Source: Chinchilla lanigera
Lineage: Eukaryota > Chordata > Mammalia > Rodentia > Chinchillidae
Length of the DNA stretch: 64,000 bases
Assembly (NCBI RefSeq): GCF_000276665.1
Contig: NW_004955423.1
Coordinates: 8,935,568 to 8,999,567 of the forward strand
Direction: 5' to 3'
The notes beneath the pieces were generated by a model. It was not told the DNA's origin. It made no database searches and was given only the letters and a program-made list of their open reading frames with translations. Positions 57,800 through 64,000 of this stretch are shown here, one piece after another. How positions within the stretch are numbered: the stretch's first letter is position 1; each line of letters opens with the position of its first letter. Position numbers and translations under genes: made by a program.

Positions 57800-58840
57800 A
57801 AAATAGGGAGAGATTCAGTTTTTGTTGACCTGTAGGTTCGTTCTATTAAGTTCTGTTACTTGGGTGATATCTAATTGGAGCAGATTTCTTGACTGCCTTT
57901 TCATCCATCAAATCCCATTTTTCTTTCTCATCTTTTTCTGTTTTTTTTTTCTCTCCTTCCTCAAGTCTAATGAAATGAATGGCATTTTATCAGGGTTGAT
58001 GAGAAGGGAATTAAAAAATTCCTACTCTGAATTCTGCAATAATTTATAATCTGCAGGGAGGTTTTGGCATTCCTTTCTGAGCTGTACTCTTTTCCTCCCA
58101 TATTCTTTATCCAAAACGACGGTGGTGTCTTGCTTTTACCTGGTACAGAATGTTTTCTCATAAGTTGAATTCACAAGGAGGTTTTCAGTTCACAATCTTT
58201 GCCAGACTAAATTTAGTCATTATTTTTCTGTCTTGAATTGTGTTCTTAGCAAATCTTGAGAGCTAGTTTGTGGAATGGGATGCTTGTTTGCTGTCAACTG
58301 CTTCTTGAAAATAAAGTAGTTTGGTCAACAGCTTCATCCCTTCCTCTTCCTCTGTCTGGAGGGTCTGGTTCTGTCATAACAAGAAAGAGACTTCACAATT
58401 TCCCCCCCTTGGCTCCCCTAAGGTGTTCAGACACACCAACCTTTCTCGATGCTGAGGTCATCCAGGAAGATCTTGTCTTGTTCTGGGAACCATAGGGTGA
58501 AAGAGATGTGTTGTTCTTGAAGCCAGGTCATTCTGAAAACCACCCAGATGGAAGTGGTCCCAAGCAGAGCCCACAACTCCACATTCCGTTCCTCTTGAAG
58601 TTGAGTTGGTGGCTTAGAGTTTAAATGGGGTTGTGGTTTCAAATATTAGCAAATTGTATGGTACTTTTTGAGTCAGTTTGTTCATTCCTCATTGAGGTTT
58701 TTTTTTTGTTTGTTTGTTTTGTTTTTTGTTTGTTTGTTTGTTTGTTTTGTTTCTGTAGCTTTGCTATGAGCGTAGGAGAGAGGATCTAACATGCTTGCAT
58801 CTGAAGTTGGCAACACTTCAGGTTAGAAGGTGGCATATCT
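57800..58840 (+). other. MCOLN2 intron 2, unassigned stretch
   Basis: Nothing recognised except a (TTTG)-rich run at 58700-58752. Confidence 0.45.
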
Positions 58841-58849
58841 CAGGGGCTG

Positions 58850-59840
58850 AGAGAATGAACAGGCTCTGCTGTCCAACATGCCTGATTCACATCTTCACTC
58901 TGACACTTTCTAGGTGTTCCAGCTTGGATAAATTACTTAACTTCAGGCTGCATACGTATAAAATGGGTAAAATATTTATTCAATATTTTACTCTGACGTT
59001 GTGATAGCCATGATTTCATTTCCTGAGCATATACTAGTAGGAAAATTGTTTTGTCCACAAGGGGCCCAATGTAATACCTTTCTCAGAGAATATGGGGAGT
59101 TAAAGGAAGTATAATAAGTGTGAATTTTTTTTGTGCAGTACCTGACACTCATTGATAAGAGTTGTTATTCAATATGGTGCACTGTCAATCTTGCCCACAT
59201 CATATCTTTGATAGAGAGAAAGCATTCAGCAAACTTTGACTGAAGAATTTAATTCAGGGGTGCTACTGGTGAGGCAAGCAGGGTCAGAAGATGTGATGTC
59301 TTCTTCTAAAGACTTGAAACAATTGTGCGTGTTGGTTCCCTAGTTTACTCTTTTAACTTTCAAGAAGCAACATGGCTTTTCCTGGCATCTCCTATGGTCA
59401 CCAGTGGCAGATTTTCACATGCTTTAAAGAACCTTTCACCTTCAGTTTCTTGACTTTTGGCTGATGCAGAATGTGTCTTCTAATGTTTTCCTTAAAGTAG
59501 AGGGGCTTTTAGCAATTCCTCAACCCTTCGAGTTAGTTTTTGAGGAATGTGGTCTGATGAGATTGAAATGCAAAAGTGTCATCTAAGTACATTCTCAAGT
59601 AGTAGTTGCATTTCATAGTTCTAAAGAGCCTGCATTAATCCTTTTTTCAAAATAATCCTTTTTTTTAGATGAGAGGTGTCCCACAGAGAATTGTTTGAAG
59701 AAAAGGGAATTGTTCATATATCATAATAAAGATAGCTTTGGAGTCAGACCTGTTTTCCATTCTAGTTGTGTGGCTTGGAGCAGTTTAATGGGCTAAATCG
59801 CAGTTTCTCCGATGTAAAGTTTGGAAAACAGCTGTAACAT
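58850..59840. repeat. Two MIR fragments
   Basis: 58850-58970 (AGCTTGGATAAATTACTTAA and TATAAAATGGGTAAAATA) and 59745-59840 (TCTAGTTGTGTGGCTTGGAG and CGCAGTTTCTCCGATG) match MIR cores. The sequence between them is unassigned. Confidence 0.55.
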
Positions 59841-60334
59841 TTTGATAGAGTGGCTGTGGTAGGAAGCAACACAGTACATTAATGTGTGTGAAGCAGTTAG
59901 TACGGTCCCTGGCATATAACAATTGCAGGAAGATGGCCCTTACTTTTAATGATTTTGTCCTGAAAAATAGACAAAATGAAAATGCTAAAAGTAGAAAATA
60001 AAAAAATCCCTTATGGCAATTTGCGTCTGTAAATTAACTTTAGTTTCATCTGAATTGAAAAGTAGCATATCAAGATATCATAATTGATATCTTATATATT
60101 ATTATATGGATGCATTATAATAAAAGGGTGGGATGAAAGGAATGACAGAACTCTCATTTAACTAAAGCTGCTACTTGCGCCTGTGAAGAAATAGTCTGAA
60201 AATGTTTTGGTGACCCAGGTGTTACTGACTTAGGGGAAGCAACCTAGAGCCTCATTGTTTTATAATGCAGCTTACGTCTATGGCGAGAGATGTGTGGGAC
60301 AGGGGCTTCTAGAGGTTTGATTTCATCATCACCA

Positions 60335-60335
60335 T

Positions 60336-60374
<39 letters not shown>

Positions 60375-60412
60375 CGGAGAGAAAGACACACACAGAGAGA
60401 AAAAGAGACAGA
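60335..60412. repeat. (TG)n(GA)n compound microsatellite
   Basis: About 24 bases of TG followed by GA-rich sequence. It encodes the spurious Cys-Val / Arg-Glu repeat frame seen here. Confidence 0.9.
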
Positions 60413-60714
60413 GATCTCATCTATGGGAGAATGTGCATGTTTGTGTATGTATCTCTGTGTGTCGTTACTTAGTTTTTTGTAAATTTTTGGTCCTGACTAA
60501 TATTCATCATTCATTTGTTTCCAAGAAGAAAACTTTCTTTCTTGCTTGATAGAGCCCCTGAGTGCCTAATTTTATACCAGGGTACAATGTGAGAAGAACA
60601 AGTAGGTGTTTTATCAGGAGCAGGTGGGTACTTATGACACTGAATGAGTTTGACATCATGTATGTGAAGTGAGTCCTGTTACAGTGTATTGTTACATAAG
60701 GTTTGTGGGTGTGT

Positions 60715-61060
60715 ATGTGTGTGGTACTAAAGCTTGAACCCAGGGCCTTGGCACTGAGCTACATCCTCATCCCTTTTTAAATTTTTTGATTTCTTTTTTT
60801 GTCTTTTTTGAGACAGGGTCTCGCCATGCATTTCACGCTGGCCTTGAGTTCACTTTGTAGCCCAGGCTGGTCTTGAATTCACAAGGTCCCTCCTGCTCAG
60901 CCTCCTGAGTGCTGGGATTACAGGAATGCACCATGCTCAGCCTAAATTTTTATTTTGAGATAGCATTTTAAGTCGGCAAGTCGCTCAGGCCTGGCTTAAA
61001 TTTATAGTCCTTCTGTCTCAACCTCCCAGAGTGCTAGGATTAATATGTATGCCCCAGTGC
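60715..61060 (-). repeat. B1+ID composite SINE split by a younger B1
   Basis: Reversed ID half at about 60718-60778 (GTGGTACTAAAGCTTGAACC) and reversed 7SL half at about 60953-61055 (TTTTGAGATAGCATTTTAAG to CCCAGAGTGCTAGGATT). Between them sits a complete B1 with internal duplication (60795-60943). TAAATTTTT occurs on both sides of the inner copy. Confidence 0.75.
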
Positions 61061-61739
61061 CCAATTTTTCATAAGCTTTGATACTGCAAGGGGCAGACTC
61101 CTAGGTGTAAATGTTATGTAAGAGTTTTTGGAGAGCTGGGTTAACTGAATTCCTTTGATGTCACATCCTGGCAGGAGTAGATATTGATTCAGGATACTTG
61201 TCAAAAGCCACATGTAAACATATGTGTACTGACAAAAATGCATGCAGTTTCTAAATATTAAGCCAGTAAACATGCATTGTCTCTTTACTAAGTCATCTAT
61301 TTTGAAAACAATTAATTGGAAATCCACGCATAAGAAAACTGGATTGAGATTTAGCTGACATGGAGTCTTTCTTAAAGACTTGCAGAGTTGTTAGCCAATT
61401 GAGAGTGGTAATTTCTTCCAGTTGTAGGGGCCAAAGGAATTTCCCTGTGCTCTGTGAAGCTTTGATATTTGCATCAGTGGAAATAAACTGGCACTAGACA
61501 GATTCGCAGGAGAGAAAGCACACACATTTATTATGTCTTGGGGTATCACAAGAATGAAAAGTGAGTATCCCATATCCCCATGATATTTAAAAGTTTATCT
61601 ACCCTTCTTCATAAGGGAAAGGGCAGTGGGCAGTAGGATGTAGGCCATTTTACAGGAAGAGTAGGCTCAGTGGTTAACTTTGGTTGATGCTTGCTGGGAT
61701 TGAGGCATGCCTAGGAAATCGGGAAAGTACCCTACTGGG

Positions 61740-62040
61740 TGTGCCTGGGAACGTGGTTCCAGAGCAGACTGGCGGGTGGCTGAGTGAGCTGAGTGAGAAG
61801 ATCTAACCTGAATGCAGGTGCACCACCCAATGGGTTATGCACCTAAATGTAACAAAAAGTGGTAGAAGAGGAAATCTTGCTGTCCCTGCCTGACTCTTTC
61901 CTAGTGGGCTGGTTTTTCTGCTGCTGCCCCTATAGACATCAGACCCCAGCTTGTTCAGCCTTTGGATACGAACTTAAACCATTTTTCCAGGGAACTGCAG
62001 GCTCTTGGCCTCAGACTAAAAGTCTTCTCTCTTGTGAGTG
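61740..62040 (+). repeat. LTR-like fragment, sense
   Basis: GAGTGAGCTGAGTGAGAAGA, CACCCAATGGGTTATGCACC, AGACATCAGACCCCAGCTTG and TCTTGGCCTCAGACTAAAAG follow the layout of a mammalian ERV-class LTR that I know but cannot name with certainty. Confidence 0.4.
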
Positions 62041-62473
62041 AATCTTCTTCGTTGGATGAGATGTAGGGAAAGAGCTCATGACAATTTTGTTAAATCTGGA
62101 GGAATTTTTCTGAGGTAAGGAACTCCCTGTGCTTCAGAAGAGATGTGGGAAGGTGCAGGCTTGGCAACAACAGTTCTTGGGCTGCTTCTTCAGCTCAAGG
62201 TCTCAGTGTGTCAAAGTGGGATACACACAAAGTGGGATACTTTGGGATATTGTTTTTTGAGCTCCAGCACAATTTTATGCTACTTCTAATTGCTGATGTA
62301 GCTCAGCAATGAGGTTATTCTTTTATGGAACTTATATTTTGACATTATTGTTACTAGTATAAAGCAAAGAACTGAGATTTTTTTCTGATGCTCAGAAATG
62401 AGGGTTAATGATAATAAGAAGGTTTTTTCCTCCCCTGGTGAAGTTCATATCCTTATTTGATTTTCTTTTCTAG

Positions 62474-62647
62474 CTTGTTCGTTTTGGGTTGGGTAACCAG
62501 CTGGTGGTTGCCTTCAAAGAAGATAACACTGTTGCTTTTAAGCACTTGTTTTTGAAAGGCTATTCTGGCACAGATGAAGATGACTATAGCTGCAGTATTT
62601 ATACTCAAGCGGACACCTATGAGAGCATCTTTTTTGCTATTAATCAG
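62474..62647 (+). CDS. MCOLN2: Mucolipin-2 (TRPML2), next coding exon, with a GC donor
   Basis: The acceptor is TTTTCTTTTCTAG; the exon ends AATCAG and the intron starts GCAAGTG, a GC rather than GT donor. 174 bases, 58 codons, phase 0. The product (LVRFGLGNQLVVAFKEDNTV, then [20 protein letters not shown] to SIFFAINQ) is the end of S1 and the start of the luminal domain. It is collinear with the 56-codon MCOLN3 exon at 5202, with two extra codons in the acidic GTDEDDYS loop. Reading through the donor would give a stop after four codons, so splicing here is required. The remaining exons lie beyond the window. Confidence 0.95.
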
Positions 62648-62722
62648 GCAAGTGTTTTGTGAATAACCTGTATTTGAAGAATGTATTGATACTTGGGCTT
62701 GTTGTCTTAGAAAGCAACAAAG

Positions 62723-62754
<32 letters not shown>
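62723..62754. repeat. (TA)n microsatellite
   Basis: About 32 bases of alternating TA in the intron just after the MCOLN2 exon. Confidence 0.95.
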
Positions 62755-62756
<2 letters not shown>

Positions 62757-63089
62757 TTATATAAACTTTGTATATCCCACCAAAAATATTTAGTACTATT
62801 TCTGGACCTAAGTTTGCTTATTTTGAATGTTTCTATAATATTTATCTTTTTAATTTATTCCTTCCTACCTCACTAGTTTCCCAAGAGATTTGTAGTCTCA
62901 GAAGTTGTGATGAGTATTTAAAACACAACCTAAGAGTCTATGGTTGTCTCAAATTTCGTGTCAGCGTTGGTAATCCTAGCTGCATCTTAAGAAGATGGAT
63001 ATAAGATAATTGTGTCTAGACAGGTATAATAGATTGGTAGACCTAAAGCAAACACTTAGGAGAGAGAAACTGTTCTTGTTTTTTTTTTC

Positions 63090-63255
63090 TTTCATTCATT
63101 CAATAAATATTTGAGTCCCTAGTATACAGCAAGTACAATTCTAGACATTGGGGCCATACAATGAATAAAACAAACAAAATCTCTTCCACTGTAGAGGGGG
63201 AGCTAGACAAACAAAAAGAAATGTGATGTGCAGTATTGAATGCTGGGTCTCTAAA
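63090..63255 (-). repeat. L2 3' end, antisense
   Basis: TTCATTCATTCAATAAATAT, TTCTAGACATTGGGGCCAT and AATAAAACAAACAAAATCTC are the reversed L2 terminus. Confidence 0.75.
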
Positions 63256-63539
63256 ACAGTATCCAAAAACACATTGAGAAGCATAGTTGTGCCTCCTGCT
63301 CACAGTAGAAGGAAGAATTTTCCTTGCTACTCTCTGTGGTGCCTTGGGTGGGTGGGGGTCCCTTCAGTGTTGGGGGAACTTGATTAAAATTGGGTAAGGA
63401 TCATGATATAATAGTGTAAGATTGGTGGACATAGCAAAAAAAAGGGTTGGGGGAGCTGTCTCAAAGAGAATTGGAATTGTTATCAGACTAAATCTTCCAA
63501 CTGTTGTCTACTTATGTAAGTTTTGTATGTTCCTTGTTT

Positions 63540-63925
63540 TAGTTCTTTCCTCGTCACTAAGACAAAATACCTGACACCCACAACTGAAATCCTCAGTCTC
63601 TAGAGGATTTAGTCCTTGGCTGACTCCAAGGCAGGAAGTGTACTGTGGAAGGGTCTGGTGGAAAAGAGTTGCTCCCATCATGGTGAACAGGAAGCGGAGA
63701 GAAAGGAGGAGTGGAGGGGGAGATACATCCTTCCAGGCTACGCCCTCAGTGACCCACGTCTTCCAACCAGACCCCACCGCCTAAGAGCACCGTCAGCTCT
63801 GAACTCTTTAGTGAATGATTCCACTGATAATCCTAGCACCCATGTATTCTGATCATTTTCCAAAAGCTCCACCTTTGAAGGCAGGAACATTTGGAGGTTC
63901 ATTTTAGATCTAAACCATAATATCC
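63540..63925 (-). repeat. MaLR-type LTR, antisense
   Basis: AAGACAAAATACCTGACACC to TTCATTTTAGATCTAAACCA. It has the same opening and closing motifs as the LTR at 4237-4705. Confidence 0.6.
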
Positions 63926-64000
63926 CTGAAATAAATAATATGGTTATTTGCAACTTCTACGTTCTGAAGTACAAGTTTCCTATGAAGTCATATGAATAAA

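Overview
The window is a piece of a mammalian nuclear genome, most likely from a rodent. The coding exons are short, scattered and bounded by GT-AG introns. The rest is dominated by SINEs, L1, L2/MIR, MaLR LTRs and microsatellites. The young SINEs are 7SL-derived B1-type elements with a rodent-style internal duplication, tRNA-derived ID-type elements, and B1+ID composites. This mix points to a rodent outside the mouse/rat group (beaver/kangaroo-rat or squirrel-related lineages fit), but the species is not fixed by what I can see.

Two tandem, co-oriented paralogous genes for endolysosomal TRPML (mucolipin) cation channels occupy the + strand. MCOLN3 (TRPML3) has its complete coding sequence here: 12 coding exons from 1788 to 29115 join in frame into a 559-residue protein, with a polyadenylation signal at 29998. 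Its non-coding first exon must lie upstream of the window. MCOLN2 (TRPML2) starts in a GC-rich CpG island around 41.9-43.1 kb that is broken by a 491-base assembly gap. Two coding exons are visible (55070-55229 and 62474-62647); the rest lies beyond 64 kb. The order and orientation match my recollection of the mammalian MCOLN3-MCOLN2 cluster.

Layout: 1-1.8 kb is the upstream/first intron of MCOLN3. 1.8-30.0 kb is MCOLN3, whose introns hold a long antisense L2, an old antisense L1, a twin-primed inverted L1, an L2 with young SINE insertions, and an assembly gap with a falsely repeated flank. 30-41.9 kb is intergenic, mainly an L1 split by a full LTR-internal-LTR MaLR element. 41.9-43.1 kb is the CpG island. 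43-64 kb is the MCOLN2 5' half, mostly intron.

I did not find a new biological system. The points most worth checking are a GC-AG intron in MCOLN2, a long UG repeat inside a 101-base MCOLN3 intron, a four-residue C-terminal extension of MCOLN3, the assembly artefacts, and several well-resolved nested or rearranged repeats.
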